From: Rugamonas sp045984285
Lineage (GTDB): Bacteria > Pseudomonadota > Gammaproteobacteria > Burkholderiales > Burkholderiaceae_D
Reading direction: 5' to 3'
DNA length: 64,000 bases
NCBI RefSeq assembly: GCF_045984285.3
Contig: NZ_JBJQIK030000003.1
Coordinates: 124,001-188,000 of the forward strand
In this document: in pieces, positions 17,700 through 26,372 of the stretch
How the letters are laid out: every line of letters begins with the position of its first letter
Position numbering within the stretch: position 1 is the first letter of the stretch
Position numbers and translations under genes: made by a program
Notes under the pieces: generated by a model
Told to the model about the DNA's origin: nothing
What the model saw: the letters and a program-made list of their open reading frames with translations, nothing else
Database searches by the model: none

Positions 17700-19070
17700 A
17701 TGGAACATGGCATTGTCGATACACAGATTTCGCCGGAAGGTAAGCTGGAAGTTCTCTCGAAGGCGGAAGTTGCCAAACTGCTCGATTCGGGCACGGGTGG
17801 GCTTTATCCCATCTTCCGCAAATGCGCGCTGGCCGTGCTCAATTGCGGCAGCACCATCGACGATGGCAAGGAGCTGCTGGAGCGCTTCGAATCGTTTGAC
17901 ATCAGCATCATACAGCGCGAGCGCGGCATCAAGCTCGATATCAAGGGTGCGCCGGCCATCGCTTTCGTCGATGGCAAGATGATCAAGGGCATACACGAGC
18001 ACCTGTTTGCGGTGCTGCGCGATATTGTTTTCGTCAGCAATGAGGTCACGGGCAATCCCAAGTTCGACCTGGGCAGTTCGGAAGGCACCACCGACGCGGT
18101 CTTCCACATCCTGCGCAACGCGAATGTGCTGAAGCCGCAGTCCAATCCCAATCTCGTGGTGTGCTGGGGAGGCCACTCGATCAACCGCTCGGAATATAAC
18201 TATACGAAGGAAGTGGGCTACCAGCTCGGCCTGCGCGGCCTGGATATCTGCACCGGCTGCGGCCCGGGCGCGATGAAAGGCCCGATGAAGGGCGCCACCA
18301 TCGGCCACGCCAAGCAGCGCTTTACCAGCGGCCGCTATCTGGGCATTACGGAGCCGGGCATCATTGCGGCGGAATCGCCCAACCCCATCGTCAACGACCT
18401 GGTGATCATGCCGGATATCGAGAAGCGCCTGGAAGCCTTTGTGCGCACGGGGCACGGCATTATCGTGTTCCCGGGCGGCGCCGGCACGGCGGAGGAGATC
18501 CTGTACATCCTGGGCATCCTGCTGCACCCGGACAATGCGGAGCTGCCGTTCCCGCTGATCTTCACGGGGCCCGAAACGGCACGCGACTACTTCACGCAGA
18601 TCAACGAGTTCATCGGGCTGACGCTGGGCGCTGAAGCGCAGAAGCGCTACAAGATCATCGTGGACGATCCGGCCCAGGTGGCGCGCGAGATGCAGGAGGG
18701 GATCAAGCAGGTGCGCGAGTACCGCAAGTCGCGCAGCGATGCGTATTACTTCAACTGGGCGCTGCGCATCGACGAGGAATTCCAGCGTCCTTTCTCGCCA
18801 ACGCACGAGAATATGCGCAACCTGCGCCTGCACAAGGATCAGCCGGTGCACCTGCTGGCGGCCCAGTTGCGCCGCGCCTTCTCGGGCGTGGTGGCCGGCA
18901 ATGTGAAGGAAGAGGGTATTCGCGCCATCGAGAAGTACGGGCACTTTGAGATTCACGGCGATCCGGAAATCATGGAGCCGATGGATGCGCTGCTGGCATC
19001 CTTCGTCGCGCACAGCCGCATGAAGCTGCCGGGCAAGGTCTATATTCCCTGCTATAAGGTTGTGAAGTAA
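17700..19070 (+). CDS. ppnN: Nucleotide 5'-monophosphate nucleosidase PpnN (YgdH, LOG family)
   Basis: A 456-residue enzyme that hydrolyses purine and pyrimidine nucleoside 5'-monophosphates to base and ribose 5-phosphate; the E. coli enzyme is stimulated by (p)ppGpp. It has the N-terminal DUF4478 region (LYPIFRKCALAVLNCGS), the central Rossmann LOG domain with TGCGPGAMKGPMKGA and PGGAGTAEE (258-266), and the C-terminal DUF3412 region. I chose ATG 17700 because the downstream protein then matches the length and start of E. coli PpnN (454). A GTG at 17655 would add 15 residues. AGGA at 17685-17688 is the likely ribosome site. Confidence 0.94.
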   Translation: MEHGIVDTQISPEGKLEVLSKAEVAKLLDSGTGGLYPIFRKCALAVLNCGSTIDDGKELLERFESFDISIIQRERGIKLDIKGAPAIAFVDGKMIKGIHEHLFAVLRDIVFVSNEVTGNPKFDLGSSEGTTDAVFHILRNANVLKPQSNPNLVVCWGGHSINRSEYNYTKEVGYQLGLRGLDICTGCGPGAMKGPMKGATIGHAKQRFTSGRYLGITEPGIIAAESPNPIVNDLVIMPDIEKRLEAFVRTGHGIIVFPGGAGTAEEILYILGILLHPDNAELPFPLIFTGPETARDYFTQINEFIGLTLGAEAQKRYKIIVDDPAQVAREMQEGIKQVREYRKSRSDAYYFNWALRIDEEFQRPFSPTHENMRNLRLHKDQPVHLLAAQLRRAFSGVVAGNVKEEGIRAIEKYGHFEIHGDPEIMEPMDALLASFVAHSRMKLPGKVYIPCYKVVK

Positions 19071-19079
19071 GCAAAATGG

Positions 19080-19628
19080 CTACCGCTTGCTGCCCAGGTG
19101 GGCAGCAATGCGGTCCACGCTTTCGCGCAGGGCCCGGGTTTCCCTTTGCTGCTGTGCCATGTCGGCGCGAAGGCGGGCGTCGCGCTCCGCCATTTCTGCC
19201 CGAAGCTGGGCGTCGCGCTTCGCCATGTCGGCGCGGAGGCTGGCGTTTAATGCATCAACCCCAGTCTCAAGTTTCCCGATCTTTTGCTCCATGCCTCCGA
19301 TCTTTTGCTCCATGCCTCCAATCCTTTGCTCCACGCCGCCCAGTCTTTGTTCCATGCCTTCCATGCGCCTGTTGACGACCTCGGCTTGTTTGCCCATGCC
19401 TTGGCCCGATTCGAAAGCGCCGACCATGCCCGAGAGCAATGAGGAATTGACGCCAGCCACACCGATGACGACGCCGATGCCAGTCAGGATCACAGTGATA
19501 TGCAGCTTCCGGACGGATTCACGAATTTCCGTCGTCACCTGAAGCATCAGGTTCCAGCGCTCGTCACTGACGCTGCTGATCGTCGTCAGTTTGGCATCCA
19601 GTTCTTCGCGTGAAAATGGAGAGTTCAT
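19080..19628 (-). CDS. Membrane-anchored coiled-coil protein with internal repeats
   Basis: A 182-residue protein: N-terminal soluble helix (SREELDAKLTTISSVSDERW), one transmembrane segment near 45-66 (VILTGIGVVIGVAGV), then a long coiled coil. The coil begins with heptads of the form GMEQKIG repeated four to five times and then switches to eleven-residue repeats (LRADMAKRDAQ, LRAEMAERDAR, LRADMAQQQRE). Hendecads give a different supercoil pitch, so the rod should change twist midway. I do not recognise a named family; phage and plasmid proteins with this layout exist. Start MNSPF was preferred over an upstream in-frame start at 19649 that lacks a ribosome site. Confidence 0.65.
   Translation of the reverse strand: MNSPFSREELDAKLTTISSVSDERWNLMLQVTTEIRESVRKLHITVILTGIGVVIGVAGVNSSLLSGMVGAFESGQGMGKQAEVVNRRMEGMEQRLGGVEQRIGGMEQKIGGMEQKIGKLETGVDALNASLRADMAKRDAQLRAEMAERDARLRADMAQQQRETRALRESVDRIAAHLGSKR
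19275..19358 (-). repeat. Four tandem 21-bp repeats inside the coiled-coil gene
   Basis: Units at 19275-19295, 19296-19316, 19317-19337 and 19338-19358 each encode one heptad. The first two differ by a single base and the others by a few. A 33-bp periodicity follows at about 19155-19245 (eleven-residue repeats). The near-identity at DNA level suggests recent slippage expansion. Confidence 0.85.
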
Positions 19629-19702
19629 AGCGTATGCTGCGCCCCGCACCGCATCGGGTCAAGCAAGCGGGAGCGCTCTTTCAAGCGCGGTACTGAGCTG
19701 CA

Positions 19703-20650
19703 TCAATTCCTGTCGAGCAGCGTGAGGATCGTACTTTGAAATTTCTCAGGCTCATCACGGTGTATCTGGTGTCCCGACTTCTCAAACAAGAACAGGTCTT
19801 TCCGCGGGGCTTTCAATGCCTGGAAGTAGGCCTTGGTAATCGCGGTAGAGGTTTGAATGTCGTTCTGGCCGACCAGGAAATAGACTGGGCAAACAACTTC
19901 ATTCAGCGTCTCCGGCAGGTCCGTCGCCATGACTTCGTTCCAGACTGGGGACCATGTTTTCGACCATTGCAGAAAACCGGTTTTGAAATCACTGCCCGTT
20001 ACGAAGGTTTTCCCCTCGCTGTAGAACAGCCATTTGCGCAGATAGAACAGATCTTCGTCAACCTTGAATGGTATGTTGACGCTGGCCAGTTCCGCAGAGG
20101 CTACCGGATCGTCCTTGAAGCGGTTCTTCAGGATGCGGAGCAGTTCTTTTTCGCTCGCAAGCTGGCTCACGACTGGATTGACGGCGATATAGGCGTGCAG
20201 CAGCCCGGAGTGTTTTTTTACCATGTCGAAGCCGAGTACGTTCCCCCACGAACTCCCCAGCAGATAAATTTTCTCCTGGCCTAGCCGTTTTGTGATGAAC
20301 TGTATGACCTGGTAGGTATCTTCACCCATCTGCGCAACCGATGGCGGAACGGGAGACGGATTCAGCTTCAAGGTCTTGCCCGCATCCCGCTGATCCCATT
20401 GCACGATAGTGAACCGGCTCTTTAAGGCATCGGTGAACGCGCTGGCGCCATTCATCATCGAACTACCCGGGCCGCCCGACAAGAACAGCAGAATGGGCTT
20501 GCGCGAGTCATCGGTCTTGATTTCGATGACCTGCTTTATTCCGCCGATGTCAGGCGTCAGCAAAGTATCGATCTTCCGATCCTCAGCATGGCATACGCCG
20601 ATGGGGATGAGCAGTGCTGCGAGTGCCACCAACAGGTTTCTTATGTTCAT
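19703..20650 (-). CDS. Secreted alpha/beta hydrolase (S33/prolyl aminopeptidase-like)
   Basis: A 315-residue protein with a signal peptide (MNIRNLLVALAALLIPIGVCHA) and an alpha/beta hydrolase fold. It shows the oxyanion segment SGGPGSSMM (HGGPG-type), nucleophile serine in LLGSSWGNVLG, an acidic residue in LVGQNDIQ and catalytic histidine in SGHQIH. The HGGPG-like loop points to the S33 prolyl-iminopeptidase group, but true aminopeptidase activity is not assured. The ATG at 20650 is used because the longer frame (to 20689) precedes the signal peptide with non-signal residues and overlaps the lysS terminator. G+C is lower than in flanking housekeeping genes. Confidence 0.8.
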   Translation of the reverse strand: MNIRNLLVALAALLIPIGVCHAEDRKIDTLLTPDIGGIKQVIEIKTDDSRKPILLFLSGGPGSSMMNGASAFTDALKSRFTIVQWDQRDAGKTLKLNPSPVPPSVAQMGEDTYQVIQFITKRLGQEKIYLLGSSWGNVLGFDMVKKHSGLLHAYIAVNPVVSQLASEKELLRILKNRFKDDPVASAELASVNIPFKVDEDLFYLRKWLFYSEGKTFVTGSDFKTGFLQWSKTWSPVWNEVMATDLPETLNEVVCPVYFLVGQNDIQTSTAITKAYFQALKAPRKDLFLFEKSGHQIHRDEPEKFQSTILTLLDRN

Positions 20651-20671
20651 AGGCCCACAATCGTTCAAATT

Positions 20672-20705
20672 AAAAAAGCCGCGATGCACGGGGCAGGGCG
20701 GCTTT
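20672..20705 (-). terminator. Rho-independent terminator after lysS
   Basis: AAAGCCGC (20675-20682) and GCGGCTTT (20698-20705) form an 8-bp stem; on the minus strand it is followed by a run of T. It lies 22 bases past the lysS stop and inside the leader of the next minus-strand gene. Confidence 0.8.
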
Positions 20706-20726
20706 CTGTTGCGGTAAGCGCAGCAC

Positions 20727-22256
20727 TTAGTCTTCGCGGCGCAGGTGCGGGAAGAGCAGCACGTCGCGGATGTTCGGCGAGTCGGTGAGCAGCATCATCA
20801 GGCGGTCGATGCCGATGCCGCAGCCGCCGGCCGGCGGCATGCCGTATTCCAGCGCGCGGATATAGTCGGCGTCGTAGAACATGGCTTCATCGTCGCCGGC
20901 TTCCTTCGCTTCAACCTGCGCCAGGAAGCGCGCGGACTGGTCTTCCGGATCGTTCAGCTCCGAGAAGCCGTTGGCGATTTCGCGGCCCACCATGAACAGT
21001 TCGAAGCGTTCGGTGATGCCTGCACGCGTGTCGGAGGCGCGCGCCAGCGGCGACACTTCGGCCGGGTAGTCGATGATGAAGGTCGGCTCCCACAGCTGCG
21101 CTTCGGCGGTTTCCTCGAACAGCGCCAGCTGCAGCGCGCCCAGGCCGGAGTGCGCGTGCGGCTTCACACCGAACTTGAGCAGCTCGGCCTTGATGAAGGC
21201 TTCGTCGTTGAGCTGCGCTTCGGTGTAGTGCGGCGCATACTTGTTGATGGCGCCGACGATGGTCAGGCGGTGGAAAGGCTTCGACAGGTCCAGCTCACGG
21301 CCGCCGTAGGTCAGCGTGGCGGAACCGTGGGCGTCCACCGCGGCCTGGCGGATCACGGCTTCGGTGAAGTTCATGATCCAGTCGTAGTCCGTATAGGCCG
21401 CGTAGAACTCCATCATCGTGAATTCTGGGTTGTGACGGATCGACACGCCTTCGTTGCGGAAGTTGCGGTTGATCTCGAACACGCGGTCGAAACCGCCCAC
21501 CACCAGGCGCTTCAGGTAGAGCTCAGGCGCGATACGCAGGTACATCTGCATGTCCAGCGCGTTGTGGTGGGTGATGAAAGGCTTGGCCGCCGCGCCGCCC
21601 GGAATCGGGTGCAGCATCGGGGTTTCCACTTCCATGAACTCGTGCTTCTCCATGAAGCGGCGGATCGAGGACATGGCCGCGGTGCGCGCCTTGAAGGTGC
21701 GGCGCGTCTCTTCGCTCACGATCAGGTCCACGTAGCGCTGGCGGTACTTGGTTTCCTGGTCGGCCAGGCCGTGGAACTTGTCCGGCAGCGGGCGCAGGGA
21801 CTTGGTGATCAGGCGCAGTTCCGTGACTTTGATGGTCAGTTCGTCGGTCTTGGTCTTGAACAGGGTGCCGGTCACGCCCAGGATGTCGCCCAGGTCATAG
21901 TGGTGCAGCGCTTCCATCGCAGCTTCGCCGGTCAGGTCCAGCGTTGCGTAGATCTGGATGCGGCCGTCGGCGCGCGCGCCGGAGGAATCCTGCAGCGTGG
22001 CGAAAGCGGCTTTCTTGCCTGCTTCGCGCTTCAGCATCATGCGGCCAGCCAGCGTTACGGTCACGGGCGATGCTTCCAGTTCCTCGCGCGACTTCTCGCC
22101 ATACTGCAGGTGCAGGTCGGCGGCCTTGTGTTCGGGCTTGAAGTCGTTCGGGAAGGCGACGCCTTTCTCGCGGATCGCAGCCAGCTTGGCGCGGCGTTCA
22201 GCGATGATTTTGTTGTCGTCCTGGCCTGGCGCCTGTTCGTGATTTTCCGTAGTCAT
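20727..22256 (-). CDS. lysS: Lysyl-tRNA synthetase (class II)
   Basis: A 509-residue cytoplasmic enzyme charging tRNA-Lys. It has the OB-fold anticodon-binding domain (VTLAGRMMLKREAGKKAAFATLQD), class II motif 2 (FRNEGVSIRHNPEFTMMEFY) and motif 3 (GCGIGIDRLMMLLTD) with the C-terminal signature DVLLFPHLR. Length is typical (505 in E. coli). It is the last gene of a prfB-HAD-lysS unit; the prfB-lysS linkage is conserved in many proteobacteria. A terminator follows. Confidence 0.98.
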   Translation of the reverse strand: MTTENHEQAPGQDDNKIIAERRAKLAAIREKGVAFPNDFKPEHKAADLHLQYGEKSREELEASPVTVTLAGRMMLKREAGKKAAFATLQDSSGARADGRIQIYATLDLTGEAAMEALHHYDLGDILGVTGTLFKTKTDELTIKVTELRLITKSLRPLPDKFHGLADQETKYRQRYVDLIVSEETRRTFKARTAAMSSIRRFMEKHEFMEVETPMLHPIPGGAAAKPFITHHNALDMQMYLRIAPELYLKRLVVGGFDRVFEINRNFRNEGVSIRHNPEFTMMEFYAAYTDYDWIMNFTEAVIRQAAVDAHGSATLTYGGRELDLSKPFHRLTIVGAINKYAPHYTEAQLNDEAFIKAELLKFGVKPHAHSGLGALQLALFEETAEAQLWEPTFIIDYPAEVSPLARASDTRAGITERFELFMVGREIANGFSELNDPEDQSARFLAQVEAKEAGDDEAMFYDADYIRALEYGMPPAGGCGIGIDRLMMLLTDSPNIRDVLLFPHLRRED

Positions 22257-22278
22257 GGTGGTAGAGGTGTTGATGGAT

Positions 22279-22959
22279 TTAGTTATTGGCCGTGCTGCCG
22301 GAAAGCAGGCTGGCGATATTCAGTTCGCTGAAGTCGCGCACGATGGCGATGACGTTGTCGAATTCAGCAAAGGCGGAAGGGGGCAGGGTGGTGCTCAGCA
22401 CCACGCAGGGCATGCCTGCGCGGCGCGCTGCTTCCACGCCCAGCGGCGCGTCTTCAAACACGATGCACTGTTCCGGCGCCACTGCGCAGCGTTCGGCCGC
22501 CAGCAGGAACACATCCGGATTCGGCTTGCCGCGCGCCACATCGGCAGCGCCGACCACGGCGTCGAAATGGCGGCGCAGGTCGAGGCCATCGAGCGTGAAC
22601 ACGATGTTTGCGGGCGGCGCGGCGGTGGCCACGGCTAGGCGCACATCGGCCTCCTGGGCGCCGGCGATGAACTGGTCGAAGCCGGCCACGGTTTCCAGGT
22701 GGGGCGCATACAGTTCGCGGTACAGCTCTTCCTTCTCCGCGTCCAGCAGCATGCTGTCTTCCTTGGTGATGTGCTCGCCCATATAGGTGCGCATGATCTC
22801 GTAGCCCTGGCGGCCGGCCGTGGAACGGAAGAACTCCTCCGCGTCCACGGTGTGGCCGCGGCGGGCAAAGAACTCCAGCCAGGACTTCGTATGGAAGGCC
22901 ATGTTGTCGACGATGGTGCCGTCCATATCGAAGATGAAGGCGCGCTGCGTTGCGGTCAT
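22279..22959 (-). CDS. HAD-superfamily hydrolase (beta-phosphoglucomutase/phosphatase type)
   Basis: A 226-residue HAD phosphatase of subclass I. Motif I is DMDGT near the N-terminus, the helical cap spans about 15-85, motif II is AVATAAP, and motif III/IV is GKPNPDVFLLAAERC with FEDAPLGVEAARRAGM. Relatives act on sugar phosphates such as 2-deoxyglucose 6-phosphate, beta-glucose 1-phosphate or phosphoglycolate; the substrate is not decidable. The gene starts 3 bases after the prfB stop and ends 22 bases before lysS, so it is embedded in a translation operon. Confidence 0.9.
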   Translation of the reverse strand: MTATQRAFIFDMDGTIVDNMAFHTKSWLEFFARRGHTVDAEEFFRSTAGRQGYEIMRTYMGEHITKEDSMLLDAEKEELYRELYAPHLETVAGFDQFIAGAQEADVRLAVATAAPPANIVFTLDGLDLRRHFDAVVGAADVARGKPNPDVFLLAAERCAVAPEQCIVFEDAPLGVEAARRAGMPCVVLSTTLPPSAFAEFDNVIAIVRDFSELNIASLLSGSTANN

Positions 22960-22962
22960 GGC

Positions 22963-24067
22963 TTATACGCCCTGTTTCAGCGAAGCGGCGATGAAGTCGT
23001 CCAGGTCGCCGTCCAGCACGTTTTTCGTATTGCCGGTCTCAAAGCCGGTGCGCAGGTCCTTGATGCGGGACTGGTCCAGCACGTAGGAGCGGATCTGGTG
23101 GCCCCAGCCCACGTCGGTCTTCGAATCTTCCAGCTTCTGCTGTTCGCTCATGCGCTTGCGCAGTTCCTGCTCGTACAGCTTGGCCTTCAGCATCTCCATC
23201 GCTTCGGCCTTGTTGCGGTGCTGCGAGCGGTCGTTCTGGCACTGCACGACGATACCGGACGGCGCGTGCGTCAGGCGCACTGCGGAGTCGGTCTTGTTGA
23301 TGTGCTGGCCGCCCGCGCCGGACGCGCGGTAGGTGTCGATGCGCAGGTCGGCCGGATTGATCTCGATCTCGATCGAATCATCCACTTCCGGATACACGAA
23401 CAGGGACGTGAAGGAAGTGTGGCGGCCGTTGGCGCTGTCGAACGGCGATTTTCGCACCAGGCGGTGCACGCCGGTTTCGGTGCGCAGGTGGCCGTAGGCG
23501 TAGTCGCCTTCCACTTTCAGCGTGGCGGTCTTGATGCCCGCAACCTCGCCCTCGGATTCTTCCATCACCTCGACCTTGAAGCCCTTGCGCTCGCAATAGC
23601 GCAGGTACTGGCGCAGCAGCATGGAGGCCCAGTCCTGGGCTTCGGTGCCGCCGGCGCCGGCCTGGATGTCGATGAAGCAGTTGTTCGGGTCCATCGGATT
23701 GTTGAACATCCGGCGGAATTCCAGGCCTTCGATGACCTTCTTGATCTCTTCGGTGTCGGCGATGACGGATTCCAGCGTGGCGTCGTCGTTTTCTTCCTTG
23801 CCCATTTCGAGCAGTTCCTGCATGTCCGACAGGTCGCTGCGCGCCTTGGTCAGCGCATCGACGATGGCTTCCAGCGCTTTCTTCTCGCGGCCCATGTCCT
23901 GGGCCTTCTTGGGATCGTTCCAGACCGCCGGGTCTTCCAGTTCGGCGTTCAGCTGTTCGAGTTTCTCCGACTTCTTATCGAAGTCAAAGATACCTCCGAA
24001 GTTCGGCTTCGCGGGTCGTCAGATCGGCGAGCAGGGCGGTGAGGGAATTGATGCGTTCGGCTTCCAT
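22963..24067 (-). CDS. prfB: Peptide chain release factor 2 with programmed +1 frameshift
   Basis: Releases polypeptides at UGA and UAA. The first 27 codons (from ATG 24067, MEAERINSLTALLADL) end at an in-frame TGA at 23986-23984. Skipping the T at 23986 joins them to the long frame ending at 22963, giving 367 residues, the normal RF2 length. The long frame contains the SPF tripeptide (RKSPFDS) that reads the stop codon and the GGQ motif (SGAGGQHINK) that triggers hydrolysis. An annotation beginning at an internal ATG (23895) would lack about 57 residues. First gene of prfB-HAD-lysS and divergent from the nucleotidase. Confidence 0.96.
23983..23998 (-). promoter_or_regulatory. prfB: RF2 autoregulatory +1 frameshift site
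   Basis: Read on the minus strand the site is CGGAGG-TAT-CTT-TGA-C. It has the internal Shine-Dalgarno-like CGGAGG, the 3-base spacer and the slippery CTT-TGA-C, matching the E. coli arrangement. When RF2 is scarce the ribosome shifts +1 and makes more RF2. Confidence 0.96.
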
Positions 24068-24209
24068 GGCTTTTCTTTATCTGTAGAGTGCAATCAAACC
24101 CTAGATTATACCCTACGGCGCGGGGTCTGCCGAAGCGGGCCGGGGCCGATCTTGCTGCGCCCGCACTCACTGCGTATCATGCAGCGTCTACTGCTCACTT
24201 TTATTGCAC

Positions 24210-26195
24210 ATGCGCATCGTTTTCAGCCTGATTTCCCTGCTGCTTGCCGGCTGCGCCGCGCTGCCGCAGGACACGCCTGCCGGCAGCCGCACCACCCTGG
24301 CCCTGCTGGAGACCACCGACCTGCATTCGAATGTGCTGAGTTATGACTATTACAAGCTGGCGCCCGATGCGTCGCTGGGCCTGGAGCGCACGGCTACCCT
24401 GATCCGCCAGGCGCGGGCCGAATTCCCCAACAATGTGCTGCTCGATAACGGCGACACGATCCAGGGCACGGCACTGGCGGACTACCAGGCGCTGGTGGCG
24501 CAGGTGGATTGCGGGCAGGTGCTGGGCATTTACAAGGCTTTCAGGCAGCTGGGCTACGACGGCACCGGCATCGGCAACCACGACTTCAATTACGGCCTGG
24601 CCTTCCTCAGCCAGGTAACGGGCAACCGTTTCGATGTTGATGGCGTCGATCCGGCGAAGCCGGTCTGCGCGGGGCCGAACTTCCCGCAGGTTCTGGCTAA
24701 TGTCTACAGCATCAGGTCCGGCAAGCCGCTGTTCAAGCCATGGCACATCATCGACAAGCGCGTGCAGGCCACAGGTCCGGACGGCAAGCCGCTTGAGGCC
24801 ACGGTCCGCGTGGGCATCATCTCCTTCGTGCCGCCCACCATCCTTACCTGGGACAAGCGCTGGCTGGAAGGGAAGGTTCGCACCGAAGGCGTGAAGGAAA
24901 CGGCACAGAAGTACCTGCCCGAGATGCGCGCTGCCGGGGCGGACCTGGTGGTGGCGATTTCCCATGCAGGGCTGGATGACAGCCCGTATTCGCCAACGAT
25001 GGAAAACGGCAGCTGGCACCTGGCACAGGTGCCGGGCATCGACGCCATGCTGATCGGCCATTCGCACCAGCAGTTCCCGAATGCCGCCAGCACCGTCCCG
25101 CAGTTCAACCTGCCGGGCGTGGACAAGGCACGCGGCACTGTACACGGCGTGCCGACCGTGATGCCCAGCCTGTGGGGCAAGCAGCTGGGCGTCATCGCGC
25201 TGCAGCTGCGGCATGACGGCAAACGCTGGGTGGTGGAGCAGGATAAGACGAACGTTGCCGTGCGTGCCACGCAGACCGGCGAGAAGCGCTTCGTCGATGC
25301 CGATCCCGCCATCGCACCGCTGCTGGCGCAGGAACATGAAGACACCATCCGCTATGTGAAAACGCCGATCGGCACTTCCACCATCCGCATGTCCACCTAC
25401 TTTGCCGACGTGGGCGATGTGAGCGCCGTGCAGCTGGTTAACGAGGCGCAGGCCGAATACCTGAAGCGCTACGTGCAGGCCAACCTGCCGCAGTATGCGA
25501 ACCTGCCGGTGCTTTCCGTGGCCTCTCCCTTCAAGGCCGGTTCGGCCGGCGTGACCGATTACACCGATGTGGCGCCCGGACCCATTGCGCTGAATAATGC
25601 GGCCGACCTCTACCTGTATCCGAATTCCCTGCAGGGCGTGAAAGTGAATGGCGCCGAGCTGAAAGCCTGGCTGGAAAAGGCGGCGGAGCGCTTCAATACG
25701 ATCGACCCGTCGAAGACCGCGCCGCAGGAGCTGGTGAATACCGGCTTCCCCGGCTATAACTTCGACATGATGACCGGTGCGGACGTCCGCTATGAGATCG
25801 ACGTGACCCAGCCGCCCGGCAAGCGTATCGGCAAGCTCGAATACCGCGGCGTTCCCGTGCAGGCAGCGCAGGAGTTCATCGTGGCGACCAACAACTACCG
25901 CGCTGCCGGGGGCGGAGGCTTCCCCGCGCTGGACGGCAGCCGCACCGTGGCGGCCACGCCGGACAATAACCGCGATGTGCTGATCGCCCATATCCAGGCC
26001 ACCAGAACGGTGCGACCGGCCCTTGCCCGCAGCTGGCGTTTCACCCCCGTCCTGACCAAAGGTCCAGTTGTTTTTCACTCTGCGCCGGGCAAACTGGAGC
26101 TCGCGAAGGCGGCTGGTCTTACCACGGTGACGCAGCTGAAGGCGGATGATGGGCTGGGGCGTGGCTTCGCCCTCTACGCCATCGAGTTGCGCTGA
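24210..26195 (+). CDS. cpdB: 2',3'-cyclic-nucleotide 2'-phosphodiesterase/3'-nucleotidase, lipoprotein
   Basis: A 661-residue surface or periplasmic enzyme that opens 2',3'-cyclic nucleotides and removes 3'-phosphates, scavenging RNA breakdown products. A lipobox LAGC gives a lipidated cysteine at C15; the following Ala favours outer-membrane sorting. The N-terminal metallophosphatase domain has TTDLHSN, DNGDTIQG, GNHDFNYG and GHSHQQF (two-metal site). The C-terminal 5'-nucleotidase domain shows NNYRAAGGGGFP for base stacking. ATG 24210 is preferred to the TTG six bases earlier. CpdB of E. coli is soluble periplasmic, so the lipid anchor is a difference. Confidence 0.94.
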   Translation: MRIVFSLISLLLAGCAALPQDTPAGSRTTLALLETTDLHSNVLSYDYYKLAPDASLGLERTATLIRQARAEFPNNVLLDNGDTIQGTALADYQALVAQVDCGQVLGIYKAFRQLGYDGTGIGNHDFNYGLAFLSQVTGNRFDVDGVDPAKPVCAGPNFPQVLANVYSIRSGKPLFKPWHIIDKRVQATGPDGKPLEATVRVGIISFVPPTILTWDKRWLEGKVRTEGVKETAQKYLPEMRAAGADLVVAISHAGLDDSPYSPTMENGSWHLAQVPGIDAMLIGHSHQQFPNAASTVPQFNLPGVDKARGTVHGVPTVMPSLWGKQLGVIALQLRHDGKRWVVEQDKTNVAVRATQTGEKRFVDADPAIAPLLAQEHEDTIRYVKTPIGTSTIRMSTYFADVGDVSAVQLVNEAQAEYLKRYVQANLPQYANLPVLSVASPFKAGSAGVTDYTDVAPGPIALNNAADLYLYPNSLQGVKVNGAELKAWLEKAAERFNTIDPSKTAPQELVNTGFPGYNFDMMTGADVRYEIDVTQPPGKRIGKLEYRGVPVQAAQEFIVATNNYRAAGGGGFPALDGSRTVAATPDNNRDVLIAHIQATRTVRPALARSWRFTPVLTKGPVVFHSAPGKLELAKAAGLTTVTQLKADDGLGRGFALYAIELR

Positions 26196-26272
26196 GTTTC
26201 AACACGCCTTCCTTACGTTCCGCTTACACATTGGCGTTATTGCTACGTGTTGCGGCGCGTCACATCATTTCA

Positions 26273-26301
26273 TTGCTGACTAAATATTATGCACCTACAA
26301 T
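26273..26301 (+). promoter_or_regulatory. Likely sigma-70 promoter of livK
   Basis: TTGCTG and TACAAT with a 17-base AT-rich spacer lie 72 bases ahead of the livK ATG in the 177-base gap after cpdB. Good spacing and near-consensus -10. Confidence 0.55.
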
Positions 26302-26372
26302 GCTCCACCGATGGGGAGGTTTGACCAGCGTACCACTCGACAGAAACGCAGTGCAGATAACGGAGATGAGAC

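Noticed and set aside
19275..19358. Tandem 21-mers as a CRISPR or regulatory repeat array
   Set aside because: There are no spacers, the units are contiguous and in frame, and they encode coiled-coil heptads.
23895..24067. prfB as a pseudogene with an internal stop
   Set aside because: The stop is part of a complete CGGAGG-TAT-CTT-TGA-C programmed frameshift site, and the joined product has normal RF2 length.
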